A stretch of 64,000 nucleotides of DNA from contig OW203766.1 of the NCBI GenBank assembly GCA_934045905.1, forward strand, positions 17,230,309 through 17,294,308, written 5' to 3'. Made by a program: the position numbers and the translations under genes. Below, piece by piece: positions 22,339-33,999 of the stretch (positions are counted from its first letter, which is position 1; every line of letters starts with the position of its first letter). Below the pieces are notes generated by a model. It was not told the origin of the DNA, ran no database searches, and was given only the letters and a program-made list of their open reading frames with translations. This stretch comes from Leuctra nigra. Taxonomy: Eukaryota > Arthropoda > Insecta > Plecoptera > Leuctridae.

Positions 22339-22374
22339 GGGGGGGGGGGGGGGGGGGGGGGTAGGGGGGGGGGG
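22339..22374. repeat. Poly(G) tract, G23-TA-G11
   Basis: This is the longest combined G run in the window. It is read as poly(G) on the + strand. The 106-codon minus-strand frame across it is not a gene. Confidence 0.9.
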
Positions 22375-23316
22375 TATGTACAGAAGTCATGCTCGAACTC
22401 ACAATGTTGCATACCTTGACAGGAATCCAGGTTAAATCAGTACACATTCTTGAAAACTTTACTGAAGTGCATCTACGTAGATCATTCATCACCAATATTA
22501 TCGATTTGTAGTTTACAGTGCAGCTGAATTGCAAAAGATTGTGGACCAGGAAAGAATTTAATATTTCAAAATAAATGAATAATATTTCGATAAGATGGTA
22601 AAGGTGGTCGCTTTGCTCACCCAACATCTACCAGAAGGAATAATTATATTGCCCCATATTTCATATTCCACAAAATTATTTAATTTTAATTTTCAAATGT
22701 ATTTCGGTGCTAAAATATTGGTTATTTTCAATACAAATCTATTTAGTTTTCTTTACGTTTAAAACGATTTTGTCATGAAAGCACAATTCTTGGTAAAATC
22801 CCCGAATTTCTGAGATATGCACGTTGTTCTTCTCAGCTTTCCCCGCTGTAATCAAATAGAGTATTCGGTTTCCTGGCAAATTTCAGCGATTCAATTAATC
22901 ATTTTTGAGAAAGAAATTGCGACGTTAAAACCAATGCTTACAATTTGCAAATAAATGTATATTTCGAGCTCACTTTTGTATGTATGAACTCAAATAATGA
23001 ATTAGAATTCCTGAAGTTTTAACGTTTGATCAAACTAATTCAATCTTTCCATAAACAGCTAAAAAGTAGATTCAAAAACCAATCTCACCACTTATATTTT
23101 TTTAAACATTAAAATCACATTTTCTTCTCAAATACGAACAGAGGCAATGAAGAAAAAAAATATAAGTTGAAACGCTGTCTTTGGTGCCAAAAACGTATCA
23201 AATATGAAAATATCTACTGCCAAAGAGTCGTGTGACTTTCAACGAAAATCGATCAACAAATGTGAGAGAAATATCGACTCAACAGAATTATTGATCGACT
23301 ATCGACGAGAAATACA

Positions 23317-23915
23317 CTGGGAAAACGCTCAGTGTACCGCGTTGATGAGCGAGCACGGGGATGGGCAAATTTTCGAACCGGAAAAGCGTACACAACGCAC
23401 AGAAAACATATAATTCCATATTGAAATGAAATATGATCCACTCAATCAACATAAAAGTATCTGATTTTTATTGAAACGTGAAAATAGCATCTAAGCACTC
23501 TGGTAGGTAACTAAAGCAAATCAGATTCAGTTGGCAGTGGAAAAACATTCATTTCGATACTTCATTTCTGACAGTCATTAAATATGTCAATAAGTGCATA
23601 CGATCTTAACTGATTGGGATACAAATTTGTAAAATAAGAGACATTGTTGGTCTAATGATCATGCAAAATATGAGTTTGATCAGATTTATCGAAGACCATT
23701 TTCATATTTCAGCCTATCAGGAGATATTTATTTAAATTTTAACCAAAGAATAAATTTCAAAAAAATTAGGGTTGCCAGCTGAGAAGGTTGTCTTTACACG
23801 TGTGCAAAATTTCAGATCGATCGGTGAAACGGTGCGACCTGTGTATCGGTTAATAGCAGAAAAATGAGGTCGTGCCAAAAGAGCCAAAAGGATCTTGCTC
23901 GCTTCGCTCGCTCAA
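23317..23915 (-). mobile_element. Helitron-like element, near full-length, reverse
   Basis: On the minus strand this is a compact, complete-looking copy of about 600 bp. The 5' end TTGAGCGAGCGAAGCGAGC is at 23,915, followed by CCTTTTGGCTCTTTTGGCAC and then two internal modules about 143 bp apart (GATCTGAAATTTTGCACACG near 23,820 and CTCATATTTTGCATGATCAT near 23,675). The 3' end carries the CGCTCA/TGAGCG hairpin and ends TTTTCCCAG. It has no ORF of its own. Its 3' ~250 bp match the copies at 1-216 and 46,260-46,502. Confidence 0.75.
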
Positions 23916-24390
23916 CAAGCCTTGTCCGGCATCAGAGTATTCTTAGATTTGCATCTAGTTTTGTCCGTTTTCACAAAGGAGCGAGACAAAAGATCTCTCG
24001 TGTTTGCCAGTAATTCATCACCTTTATTATCATTCTTTCTAAACATTTAACAAGCTCGTAAAGTGTTGCTTCCACCGACCTACTTACTTAGCTCTAGTTA
24101 ATTGCTTGTAGTACAGACAGGATCTTCAGCCATAAAAATTAATTATTGCATGACGATGTTTTTAAAGTTGGTTGATGGGAACGTGGCAATAATGATTTTA
24201 ATGTGAGTTTCCTTCCCTTCATTTTAATCGAAACTTGCCATGCTAAGCTGATGAAATTATTTGTTTTCTTAATTTTATAATCACCTTTTTATAGATTGCT
24301 AAGGGTGCCAATTTGAACAGTTGCTTTTCAGATATTCCGAGGTAAAATGAGAGATTTTAAACCTTTTACTCGTAACAAAGCACTTTTCAA

Positions 24391-24671
24391 TTCGAACAAA
24401 TAAGCGATACGTGATGGAGCCACTTCTGGCAGGAAACTTTTTAGATGCTCTTTTTTATTTTAAAGTTCGTGTTTCCATACGGCAGTGAAAAAGGAGAAAC
24501 AATTGAAATTTAGATTTAGTTACAAGTTTACTTTTTCAGCCATAACAAACAACAAAAGCAAATTTAATATAATTTATTTATATAAATATCCCCCTGATAT
24601 CCTCCATTATCCTCTTATGGCTAATACCAAAGAATCCACAAGAGGTCAGTCGTGTCCCTTATTTTCTCGAA
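24391..24671. mobile_element. MITE family G, copy 1
   Basis: It is almost collinear with 61,081-61,352 (shared words include AAGCGATACGTGATGGAGCC and TTACAAGTTTACTTTTTCAG). The ends TTCGAACAAATAAG and CTTATTTTCTCGAA are inverted repeats. The 69-codon frame inside is not a gene. Confidence 0.7.
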
Positions 24672-24769
24672 TTAGAAATTCTTTCAAGTATTAATAAAGA
24701 TTTAATATTTTAACTTGAGGATAAAAACAAACATACTATCTTAAATCTAAAAGGAAGTAAGCTCTGGAC

Positions 24770-24925
24770 TGAGGTAACTTGTGGGCTCCCTCAGTCGAGA
24801 TCCCTACTGATAGGCCACTACCACCTGCTTGCCACCATCTCCCAATCATCATCACAATCATTCATCCGTCGCTATTAACCTAGTTATAAAGCAGCTCGCC
24901 GTTAAACAACACTAAAACAAATCAA
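24770..24925 (-). repeat. SINE-like fragment (family F)
   Basis: On the minus strand it ends in GTTTAACGGCGAGCTGC, the same kind of GTTTAACG start seen at 34,993 and 59,770. It has CATCATCACAATCATT-type filler like that at 53,660-53,700. Assignment rests on these short matches. Confidence 0.3.
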
Positions 24926-25197
24926 TATGCTGGTGTTGTAAAAAATGTTTTAGTAAACGTCAGTAATAAAAGTCAACTCTAGGAAATAAAACACACGACC
25001 AAAGCGACGTCAACATTTTAAAGTAACAGAAAAAGAACGCTGTGTCTAATTTTTGAAGAAAAAAATGTGCATTGATTTTTATAAGCTTTCATTCGGTTTT
25101 TAGAAAATATTGCTACAAAGTATTGAGAAAAAAATTGAAATATCGATCTGTACGGAAGATCAATACAAGTTTCAACATAAAACTTCTTTTATCTCAG

Positions 25198-25308
25198 TTT
25201 CATCCGCATGTGACTTACAACGTTCTTCCCCTGTACCGTACATTTGGATATCCATTTTCTATTTTCTTCTCAAATCCATTATCTGCCTCCAAGCCAAGTG
25301 TTCTGAAG
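25198..25308 (+). CDS. Candidate internal exon, unknown protein (weak)
   Basis: This 111-bp open segment is bounded by a good 3' splice site (CTTCTTTTATCTCAG, ending 25,197) and a good donor (AAG|GTAAGA at 25,309). It reads 37 codons in phase 0-0 and includes HVTYNVLPLYRTFGYPF. I do not recognise the family. An alternative upstream acceptor (CGGTTTTTAG near 25,102) keeps the same frame open. No partner exon is identified, so it may be chance in AT-rich DNA. Confidence 0.25.
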
Positions 25309-27576
25309 GTAAGATCGACGTCGCGGCGCCCTGGACGCCTCTAACGTCCCCACTTGACATTTGAAGAGAAGGTTAGACGTAGGGTGGATCTCTTCCCAGC
25401 TTGAATAGGCAGCGTGTTTAGACAACAGATGGCACTGTAAAAAGTACAGACAGAGCCACCTAATCTGTGGGAAGGAAGCTTACCTTTTGGCAAGGCGTCC
25501 AAGTCGCTGCAGTTATACGTTATGTTGCTGCACATATTACGCATTATCAATTCTTAAAATTTACACATGTTTATCTAATGTTTATTCGCCTACAAAATAT
25601 TAATAATAAAGTGTTCACAATTTCACTGAATCTGATCACAATATTAATTTGCGCGACTTAGTTTGATTCCGAAATATTTTGAGTACATTTGTTGACATCT
25701 GATCGGTTGCTAGGTCACGGCCAATGAGAAATAAAACAGTTGACGATCTTCCCACAAAAGTTGCTAATTTCTCTCACTCGTGGCGAACTCTCGGTGCCTA
25801 TAGGATGTGTATTCGACAGGAGTGAATGTATGACTTATAAAGTGGTCTCAATACATCGCACGTTTGCAACTAAATGGAGCTAAACTACTCAAATAACTCA
25901 AGGCAGCCTTCAAAACTTCACTCTACATACTTGATATGGATATTTATTTTTGGAATTCACAGTAATATTCGAAAACAACCCTAATTATGCTCAGAAGTGT
26001 TTAGTTTTTGCAGTAGTGAATAGGTACTGTAACCATGGAGTTAGAAGTCCAGTACTATTTACAACTCCATGCTTTAAGATGCCATTACATTCTGTATTGA
26101 ATAGATGGAAATAAATGTTAAAACATTTAATGTAATTGTATTTTTGTTTACTTGGAATAATTCTTAGCAACTGAAAATTCACACAGAAAGATCCATTCAG
26201 ATCTCAGTGATAGTAGTGAAATGATGATTATACATCTCATACTGCGTAGAGGTTCAAATTTAATTTACACTCATGATTGACCAATCACCTTGTTCTCCTT
26301 TGTACAACGTACATGTAGGAACTCTTGGCTCACCACAATTACCTTCTACCCTCACACATTTAAGAACACTTTGCTCACAACGATTTCCTTTCTACTCTCG
26401 TGATGTTGGAAAATCGTCTCTAGTTGTTAGAATCAACCGGGAGATATAATCCAATTTATTTTATTAACAAGTAAGATTTTCTAATTAGAAAGTTTAGAAA
26501 AAAGACTGGTGCAACTGCTTCGTTCCCAGAGTATAATTATTACATAATTAATTGTGAGGTAACGAAAACCCCAAAGAGATGGAAAATTCATAAAACATTA
26601 CTCGTTTTTCTTTCTCAACTAAATTATACAACTCTGTATGGTAAAGAAAGTTATAGTTTCAGCAATTCGAACACGTTATTTAATGATAACTCCTCACTTA
26701 GATGATTGTAGATGCTTCTTATATAATATTTGTCATGATATGTAACAAAGTTTAATTACATCCCTCAACACGGAGATCTGAAGTTAAAGATAAACCCACA
26801 CCAAGCATCCCCCTCCCCCCCACCCCTCCCGTCAACACCAGGCTATCGGGAAACACATTAAGACGTAATTAAATATAATTAAAGCGAACATTCAGAGTTC
26901 TTGGTCCCACCGACTTGCCAAGTGGAAGATTACGAATATCTCAACCAGTAGGACTTTTCCACTGACACTTGAGATTTCGAGGCCCCTCATGAGAAATGCT
27001 CCTTTCCATCTGAATAGCCATCTAGACGGTACTTGGGTTTAATTGGAAAGACGAAAGTAAAAACGGCTTGTTCCGTTGTGTTTCCGAAAAGATTTAACTG
27101 TGAGCTAAAAATAGAATTTGAAATTTTAACGTCGGTATAGGTATACCTTTTTTCACTACGTTTGAAATATATACATACAAGAATGATCGATGTACACAAA
27201 GTTTCGAAGAAGCTAAAAACAATCCGCCATTTTGTTGTCCAGGGAAGAAAAGTTCTTCTTCAGGATTGCCAACTGAATAATGCAAAAGAAGCAACACGAT
27301 CAAGACAGGTATTCTGTAGATCGAGTTTGTATTTAAATACCGAGGGAGAAGTTTCAAACACCTATTATTCTCGACAGAATCAAGTGAAAGCTTGTTTAGC
27401 GATGACAGACAAGAGGAAATCACAATAACTTTGTGCGAGTGGAAGTTGTTAGAACTGTTGTTTGAATATCATTGGCAAGTAGTTTGTCGTTGAACAAACG
27501 TGCTTGGATTCAAGTACGAAGATTTCTCTCACTGCTCTGGTAATCATCTCGCTTCGGAAATGTGATTATAGTAGCA
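25309..27576. other. No recognised feature
   Basis: There are AT-rich frames only (up to 109 codons on the minus strand at 27,094-27,423, overlapped by an 88-codon + frame). There is a C-rich patch at 26,809-26,830. No domain or splice-bounded exon was supported. Confidence 0.4.
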
Positions 27577-27687
27577 GGTCTGACAAATAAAATAGTTAAC
27601 ACCGAAGGCGACCTAAACTAATTACGCTTTTGTTCAATTGGTTATGTAAGGTCTGAAGGAACTTGGTTCGAGTCCCAGTACAGACGT
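27577..27687 (+). pseudogene. tRNA-like relic or SINE head
   Basis: GGTTCGAGTCC (27,664-27,674) matches the pol III B box exactly, and TTCAATTGGTTA upstream (27,633-27,644) resembles a tRNA D-arm/A box. A T-arm-like stem is partly formed and an outer GTCTG / CAGAC pair encloses the region. The distance between D- and T-arms is about ten bases too short for a cloverleaf, so a working tRNA is unlikely. Confidence 0.3.
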
Positions 27688-27879
27688 GAGTTCCTATTTG
27701 GCAGCATACTTTTACACAAGTTTCGATACCGTGTTTTATCAGAGGTGTGTAAATTGTTGTTAGGGAAGTCTCGTGAAATTTTATTCTAGTTAATTTGTAA
27801 ATATCAACACAAATAACGATGACAAACACACTTATCCCCAGCAAAATTTAAAATTTTCATTCATAAAAATCAAATTCAA

Positions 27880-28030
27880 ATGTCATTACTCATTGGATAT
27901 TTTGGCGGGAAGAAAAGGCAGGCAACAAGAATCAGGATTGTGATGTCATTTCCAACTCACCAACAATGTGTAACCATGGTGATTCCTCTGTTACCATGGC
28001 AATATAGAGGATTGTGATGTCATCGTCAAT
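27880..28030 (+). repeat. Dispersed repeat family I, copy 1
   Basis: It contains GATGTCATTTCCAACTCACC, ACAATGTGTAACCATGGTGA and TGTTACCATGGCAA. The same order recurs in reverse orientation at 51,622-51,760. It is non-coding. Confidence 0.5.
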
Positions 28031-28222
28031 TTTCCTGTTTCAAAATTGTAAGAAATATTTCAATCTTTGTAAATTAATTACTTGAGAACTATTCATCTAA
28101 CAACAAAAATAATGCCATATCTGTGTTCAGCAACATCTCAACATTCATTAAACAAATATTATTCCGAAATCTAATTTTAATGAGACTTCCCTATTCAAAA
28201 CATTCAACACGATTATTTTTAA

Positions 28223-28258
28223 AAAATACTCGTATATACTCGTATATACGAGTATTTT
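28223..28258. repeat. Perfect 17-bp palindrome with 2-nt centre
   Basis: AAAATACTCGTATATAC (28,223-28,239), then TC, then its exact reverse complement (28,242-28,258). It can extrude as a cruciform. It lies about 70 bp left of MITE B. Confidence 0.85.
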
Positions 28259-28328
28259 ACTTTCCATTTGTTTACTACATTTATTTTTTCATCCCTTCTT
28301 TAAATTGTTTACTTTTATTTTACGTTCA

Positions 28329-28541
28329 TGTACACTCAAGAAATGATAAAACGGTATTTGAAATAAATGGATTGAAAATTTGATGGCATCATGTTACTTC
28401 GTCATCTAACACGTTGGAACACGTTGGTAGCTCTGATTTCATTGATAATAACGAGGATTGATTTCATAAAACCTGTACAGCAGCCAATCCGTTTCGTTCA
28501 AATACCGTTTATACTGATTTATTGATTGTACATAATATTCC
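28329..28541. mobile_element. MITE family B copy
   Basis: It starts TGTACACTCAAG and ends TTGATTGTACA, with subterminal arms AAACGGTATTTG / CAAATACCGTTT. The middle TCATTGATAATAACGAGGAT and GCAGCCAATCCGTTTCGTTC match the copies at 43,091 and 50,357. Confidence 0.65.
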
Positions 28542-29062
28542 AGATGTATAACATTTATTTACAAACAACATTATGATTCGAAATGAATCTACGAACGTCT
28601 ACGAAGAATTGAATCTGTTGTGAACAGAAAAACCCACCCCTTGTATCTCAATCTCTCACGTAACAGCATCGTCAGCAGCGTCACAACTCACGTATCTCGC
28701 TCAAGAAACGCCGGACGCTTCGCTCGACACTCGCCGAGCGATACTTATTACGCGGACAATTAGCGGAGAACGAGAGACTTCGAGTTGCTCACTTGAAGCG
28801 CCGGTAAAGACTTCTTCAAACTTTCACACGGCGACGGAAACTTTTAGAAGAAGAAAGAAAGAGATATTATTTAGCTTTTGCTTTAAGCTGCTTTCCCGAG
28901 TACAGCGTGACTTTTAGACGTGGAATACTTCACCAAGAGCTTCTAATTACTTCAACAAAATCCCTGTAATTATGGAATCAACAAAATTGTTTGACATAGC
29001 AAATAAGTGTATCAAATAAGAATTTTCAAATTGTTAGACAACAGACCGAAAGAAATAATAAT

Positions 29063-29290
29063 TGTACATCAGAGATAGAAGGTCGGATGTCCATTTCAAC
29101 GAATCTTGATGTGAACTATGCATTGAATTGTAATTTGGTATGATTCATTGTGTAAGAGAATACTTCAATATAACTGTATTTGTTGATATGAGTCAAGAAG
29201 CAATTGATAGAGCTAGATTTCATGAATCCAAAAGTGTGCAACGCAAAACCGAGATAATGGAGTTCCGGCCTTCTGTCTCTGAGGTACAGG
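29063..29290. mobile_element. MITE family D copy (short)
   Basis: The ends TGTACATCAGAGATAGAAGG and CCTTCTGTCTCTGAGGTACA are the D-type inverted repeats, here with a different or reduced interior. The 78-codon frame at 29,140-29,376 starts inside the element and runs out through its right end, so it is not a gene. Confidence 0.55.
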
Positions 29291-29989
29291 CTACGCTGAC
29301 GTCACGTCGACTCGAATCCATAGAAAAACGACTCGAACGATTCGAAAATATGTATCCAGAGATCAAGCTGCTTTAAAGCATTGTAATGCAATTTTATATC
29401 AATCGTCAGTACCAAATCGATCGACTGTATAATATATCACTATTGCCACCAATACTGTAAAAAGCTTTGATAATTTTTCGATATAAAAACGATTACGTCA
29501 GCTACGATAACCCTAAGTTGATCAGCAATGAGCATTTACATAACTTTCCATACGCTTTACCGTATTATTTGACAAATCCTTCAGAGAGCCAGGTATTGAC
29601 ATAACAAAAATTTGTTGATAATTTAAAAAAAGGTCCAAATCGGAAGATAATATCGATTTTCAACTTCCCTCTTCAGTAAATGAACATTATTGAGAGTGTT
29701 TGTAATTTAATTTATACTGCTCTATCCATTTAAAATATTTTTCCATACTGTTCTTTTCATACAAAAGTAAGAAACAAAATAAAATAAAATTATGAAATCT
29801 CTATATTGATCCATTTCCGCCAACTTTCCAGCACAACGTAACCGAAACTTTACTAACCTCATTATTAACTCCAGAAATAAGCTGATAATCAGCTTAAAAA
29901 CTTTACTCCTCCATTCAACTTGACGTAGCCGAGTTCAAGTCCAAAACAGAATAATAAAAATAGCATCGCGTCGAGGTGTCAAATGACCT

Positions 29990-30235
29990 CGAAGCAAGAC
30001 ACAGTGTCATAGTTTGTAACTTTCACCGGTGAAATTGGTCCAATAACTCTTGTCATAGACGCCGCTGGTCGTGCTAACTGAGTCATAACTCATCATATTG
30101 GGCCGGTATCTTGTCGATAACGTGAATCACGACTCGCAGTTACCGCAGCGCGCCGCTAGAGCGAGACGCGATCTCCAGCCAAGCGGCGAGAGGAAACGAA
30201 ATATGGAGCATTTTACAAATGGTGGCAGAAGTAGG
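29990..30235 (+). mobile_element. LTR-end plus primer-binding-site-like junction 1
   Basis: A locally GC-rich ~220-bp block ends in TTTTACA and is followed by TGGTGGCAGAAGTAGG (30,220-30,235). A TGG(Y)GGCAG...GTAGGAT motif right after an LTR's final CA is the form of a serine-tRNA-type primer-binding site in gypsy-group elements. No gag or pol remains downstream. Confidence 0.35.
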
Positions 30236-30368
30236 TTTTTCAAGTTGGTAATGTAAAACTTATTGAGCAAGCATAGCAAACCTCTATTAACACTTATATA
30301 TGACTAGACTCTCTTTTTTTAACCTGTGTTCTTTGAGCATTAGAGATCAAATTAAGTAAGGGATCAGT

Positions 30369-30496
30369 GGACCATATTCTATAACATTAAAATTACAGAT
30401 TCAACCAGAATCTGATTCGGTGCAATGTTAATCCATATGGCCGTGAATCGGATTCTTGCCGAATCGGGAATTTTGAAGTTATAGAATATAGGGTCC
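30369..30496. mobile_element. Foldback MITE, 128 bp
   Basis: GGACCATATTCTATAAC at the left pairs with GTTATAGAATATAGGGTCC at the right. The next inner segments (TTAAAATTACAGATTC / GAATCGGGAATTTTGAA) also pair, so nearly the whole element is two arms. It sits between the first two primer-site-like junctions. Confidence 0.65.
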
Positions 30497-30687
30497 CAGG
30501 CCAATATTAAAAAAAAAACTATTCAGTTCTACCAGAAAGGTTCCTTGTTTCCACAGATTTTTTACTTCATTTTACTCCTCTGTACTTCTGAATAATCTGA
30601 AAGTAGAGTCCGTGGTACATGCCTCGTATAGGTTTTACCCGTTGGGTTTTACCAAGTTTTATATCAAGTATATCATTTCCATTAATT

Positions 30688-30735
30688 ACGAAGGCTCGCT
30701 TATTAACGCATTCACTAAGAGTTTCGTAATAACAT
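30688..30735 (+). mobile_element. Helitron-like element 3'-end fragment
   Basis: GAAGGCTCGCTTATTAACGC...ACTAAGAGTTTCGTAATAA corresponds to the family terminus with substitutions. Only the last ~50 bp are recognisable. Confidence 0.4.
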
Positions 30736-31179
30736 TCCAATCAACCTTCTCTTGAACCTTTTAAATGCTATGGACGAGTTACCAGAACGTTCATCCTACA
30801 TTATTGCCGCTGTTCACTCGACAGATCTTCATGAAATCAAAACAGGTATCTGCCATTTATTGACCTTTGAGAAGAACTATTTACATGTTTGTTCGGTTGG
30901 GTTGTGATTTTCTTTGTTTAAACATACGTCATTTGGAAATAGCTCGCAGCAGTGAGTGTTCGTATAGTATTTTTTTTGTGATTGATTAAACCCGAAGTGA
31001 AAAAATCTACTCGATAACAAATTGTTAATCTTCAGTAATCAATCACAATGGGAAAACCGTATCGATTGAATTTTGTCGATTCTATTGAATTAAAAATTCC
31101 TCCCTCAATTCGAGTGTTTTTTTTGTCATTAAAAATCGAGATAACATTACTTTTTCAAAGTTGAAACGATATTAGACAG

Positions 31180-31409
31180 AATGGCGAGAACAGCGACCTC
31201 AATGAAACGACCCGAGACTTCGCACAAACAATTAAAACTAGCGGAAGGCGACCACTATAAGGGTTACACCGATTTTACTGACGTATAAACTTAATTGTAT
31301 AGAACAGCTGACCAGATATAAGCTGTATAATTCTATGTTATGGGGCAGAGTCAACGGGGCGCTAAAATTTAATTATCAGTAAATTCACATTTGGTGGCAG
31401 ATGTAGGAT
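31180..31409 (+). mobile_element. LTR-end plus primer-binding-site-like junction 2
   Basis: TTCACA is followed by TTTGGTGGCAGATGTAGGAT (to 31,409). The upstream ~200 bp would be the LTR end. It is the best-preserved of the three such junctions. Confidence 0.35.
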
Positions 31410-31579
31410 TATGAAAAATATTTTTAAGCCATCGTAATTTGCAGTGTAGTTAATTAGGATTTCTAAATTCATTTAGTATAGCATATTATTATGAAACAGC
31501 TATATGTAAGGATCAGAATGAAAAATCTCCTATGATGAACAAATATCCCTCCTTTGCGGCAATATTAAATTTTCATGAC

Positions 31580-31625
31580 AATAGGAAAACGCTCAGAGAA
31601 CACTTTTATAAGCGGGTCAACGAAA
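31580..31625 (-). mobile_element. Helitron-like element 3'-end fragment, reverse
   Basis: AATAGGAAAACGCTCAGAG...TAAGCGGG is the minus-strand form of the family terminus. The rest of the element is not recognisable. Confidence 0.4.
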
Positions 31626-32503
31626 TACATGGAAATACGGTTACATAAAACGAATTTTTCACCTAAAATAGGCCTTAATGACGCACATTTCTTTCAGATT
31701 ATCCATCATCAAAAAACGGAGCTAAATAAATTTTTCGGTGAAACAAAGAGTCTAGAAATCAATTAGTTAACAAACAGGATGCATATTTTGTGACCAACGT
31801 AACCTAATCCGTAATTTCATTTGACCTGTAATGACAAAAGCAAACAAATAAACAGAGCTTAACTCCTTAAGCTTGAAATGGAACTTTCATCCTCTCCCTC
31901 GGTTCAAATTTTAGTATTCGACATTATAATTCAACCTTTGCCCACCAACTTTCATCCCCCCACGATTCAGTAATATTCCTCGCACAAAAGCCGTCACCAA
32001 TCATAACCCTGTCAGTGAAACGAACGCTAATCGGGACATCATCATATCTCGTGACTGTTGAACTTCGCTGATTAGAGCGACGTCACGTCGGTTCAACGCA
32101 CAGCCCTCATTGTTTTCACAGCGCGGTGTTTTTGTTCCGCCGACTGAGCCACTGCAGTCGCAAGATAAGGTCCGAGGCGGTCACAAAGTCGGGTGTGAAA
32201 CGCGGACAAAAACCACGTCAGAGAGGATGTTCTTGTAGGAGATCATTCATATCCGGTCCAGACACAGATGCTGCGGACTCTTCTCGAGATAGGAGACGGG
32301 AGAGGAATAGAGACATTTCCATACTCGCTTTTACATTACATGTAGAGTTATAATTCGCTAACTAAAGCGTAATAATCATAATCTTTCACTACCAAACCTA
32401 ACCAAACCTCACCAAATCTGTTTCTAAGTTTCATTAATTCAAATACTCTGAATATCATTTTCCGTTTTAAACGTGGATTGAAACCTCATGCCCCTGTCTA
32501 GAG

Positions 32504-32642
32504 ACCATTTTAAATATTATCTCGGTGGCTCTGCTTTTTAAGAAAAATCATATAATGAAATAATGGAAATAATATAATGGAAATAATACTGCATATGATT
32601 TTTCTTAGAAAGCAGAGCCACCGGGATAATATTTAAAATGGT
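32504..32642. mobile_element. Foldback MITE, 139 bp
   Basis: ACCATTTTAAATATTATCTC / GATAATATTTAAAATGGT and GGTGGCTCTGCTTTTTAAGA / TTAGAAAGCAGAGCCACC form ~50-bp arms around a short centre that contains a direct repeat of AATAATGGAAATAATA type. Confidence 0.75.
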
Positions 32643-33119
32643 ATATTATCATTGGGCTTACTACCGTTTCTTTCTGATTGTTCCGTACTGAGAAAGAGGG
32701 TTTCTATATCTCATTACAGGTCCAACTAAGTAACGAATCAGGCCAATTTTTCATAAAAGATTCACTCATATCCAGTTGTATTGATGCTCAAGCTCAGCCG
32801 CTTAGTTTCGCCTAAAAATTAATTATTGGTTAAAAATTGATGACTTATTAGAAGGTTTGGTTGCAAAACGAACTTTCCATGAAAAGTTCATAGAAGGATC
32901 GAAAGGACATTGATTTCACTACACGTAACTTGAACATTACACCCGATCAGAAAAATGTTTATAAGATTTTGGTATGAAATCTTACCAATTCCTAAGCATT
33001 TTTAATGGTTCCTTATCAACGAGTTCAGCGTTGTCCTAGAACGTTATATTGATTCCCCATCTGAAAGCCCAATATTGCTTCTATTATCATATTTCTAATT
33101 ATAAGACAGTAAGAATATA

Positions 33120-33442
33120 AAACCAATGTTCAGTTCCTCTGACCATGGTCAACTGACATTTCGTGATTGTCAGTTGGCTATGATCTGCCAATCCATACTG
33201 TGAAAAATAGAACGTGGCAATTTGAAGCTGGTAGTGATGCTAGCCATTAGGAGCGGCGCGGCTCCTGTTATCGGAAAATTAGCGAAAACCATCATATGTG
33301 GGGGGGACTAACCAGCTTATCGACCTCGCCATTTAACTGTGAGCATCAGCTGAGCGGCTTTACAACACTATTTATATGACAAATGCAGAGGAACGAAAAA
33401 GTTACAATTTCACAATTCTACATTTGGTGGCATATGTAGGAT
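33120..33442 (+). mobile_element. LTR-end plus primer-binding-site-like junction 3
   Basis: TTCTACA is followed by TTTGGTGGCATATGTAGGAT (to 33,442). The ~300 bp upstream is locally GC-richer, as at the other two junctions. No coding remnants follow, and a repeat of family E starts 100 bp later. Confidence 0.35.
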
Positions 33443-33543
33443 TTCTTTCGACATGTTTTTAAAACTAATAAAATTTTAATCTCAATGTTGTCACGACTAG
33501 TTATTAAGCTTTTACGTGTATTTGAGACGGTCTCGGCTTGTAT

Positions 33544-33680
33544 TTAGTGGAGCGGTCGCTCCATGCCAGCCAAGTAGTACGGCGCGCACTCTCACACAAT
33601 ATACCACAAAAAAGGTTGAAGAGCTTTTACCCTGGAGATCTAAATAGCATTTACGACCTACTGAATCTTAAAACTGTTGA
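33544..33680. repeat. Dispersed repeat family E, copy 1
   Basis: GTGGAGCGGTCGCTCCATGC begins a ~135-bp segment also found at 54,440-54,572. GGAGCG-GT-CGCTCC is a small perfect hairpin. The copies share CGCCAGCCAAGT-type and CCTACTG(A/G)ATCTTAAAA words. Confidence 0.6.
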
Positions 33681-33894
33681 TATCTTCAAGATTACAAAAA
33701 TTTAAGAGACGGACAGGTGGACATTTTGGAACGTCCATCAATGTTTTAATTTTTTGTAGTTCCGACGTAGTGTGATCTCTCAGCTTTTGGTAATAACGTC
33801 TGGTTTTGGTCCTTTAAGACCTAGCTGAGAGTCGAGGAACAAATTGGGAGACAATATTCAATTGCAACATTAAGGAATCATCATCGGCGTCTAC

Positions 33895-33999
33895 CTGTAG
33901 CCGTCCAGTAGGCGGCGACACGACAAGAAATATCCTCATCGTCGCGCGCAGGAAGTCGTCGCGCACCGCCGGATCTGTCGACGCCAAGAGCGCCGGCAT
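33895..33999 (-). CDS. Candidate first coding exon, unknown protein
   Basis: On the minus strand an ATG at 33,999 (context GTCAAGATGCCGG) opens 35 codons, beginning MPALLASTDPAVRDDFLRAT and ending SPPTGRLQ. They stop exactly at a fair donor site (CTACAG|GTAGAC) in phase 0. The frame stays open upstream to about 34,240 without another ATG, through Gly/Ala/Ser/Arg-rich low-complexity codons. That stretch could be an upstream coding part or CpG-rich leader. The GC-rich, CpG-dense block suits a first exon. I do not recognise the family. If the frame simply read on past the GT, it would stop at 33,814. Downstream exons would lie to the left but were not found. Confidence 0.4.

Noticed and set aside
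27577..27687. Functional tRNA gene
   Set aside because: The distance between D- and T-arm-like parts is too short for an anticodon arm, so it was kept only as a relic.
29140..29376. 78-codon frame with a charged C-terminus (RRLESIEKRLERFENMYPEI) as a small coiled-coil gene
   Set aside because: It starts inside MITE D and crosses its right terminal repeat, so the frame is a chimera of element and flank.
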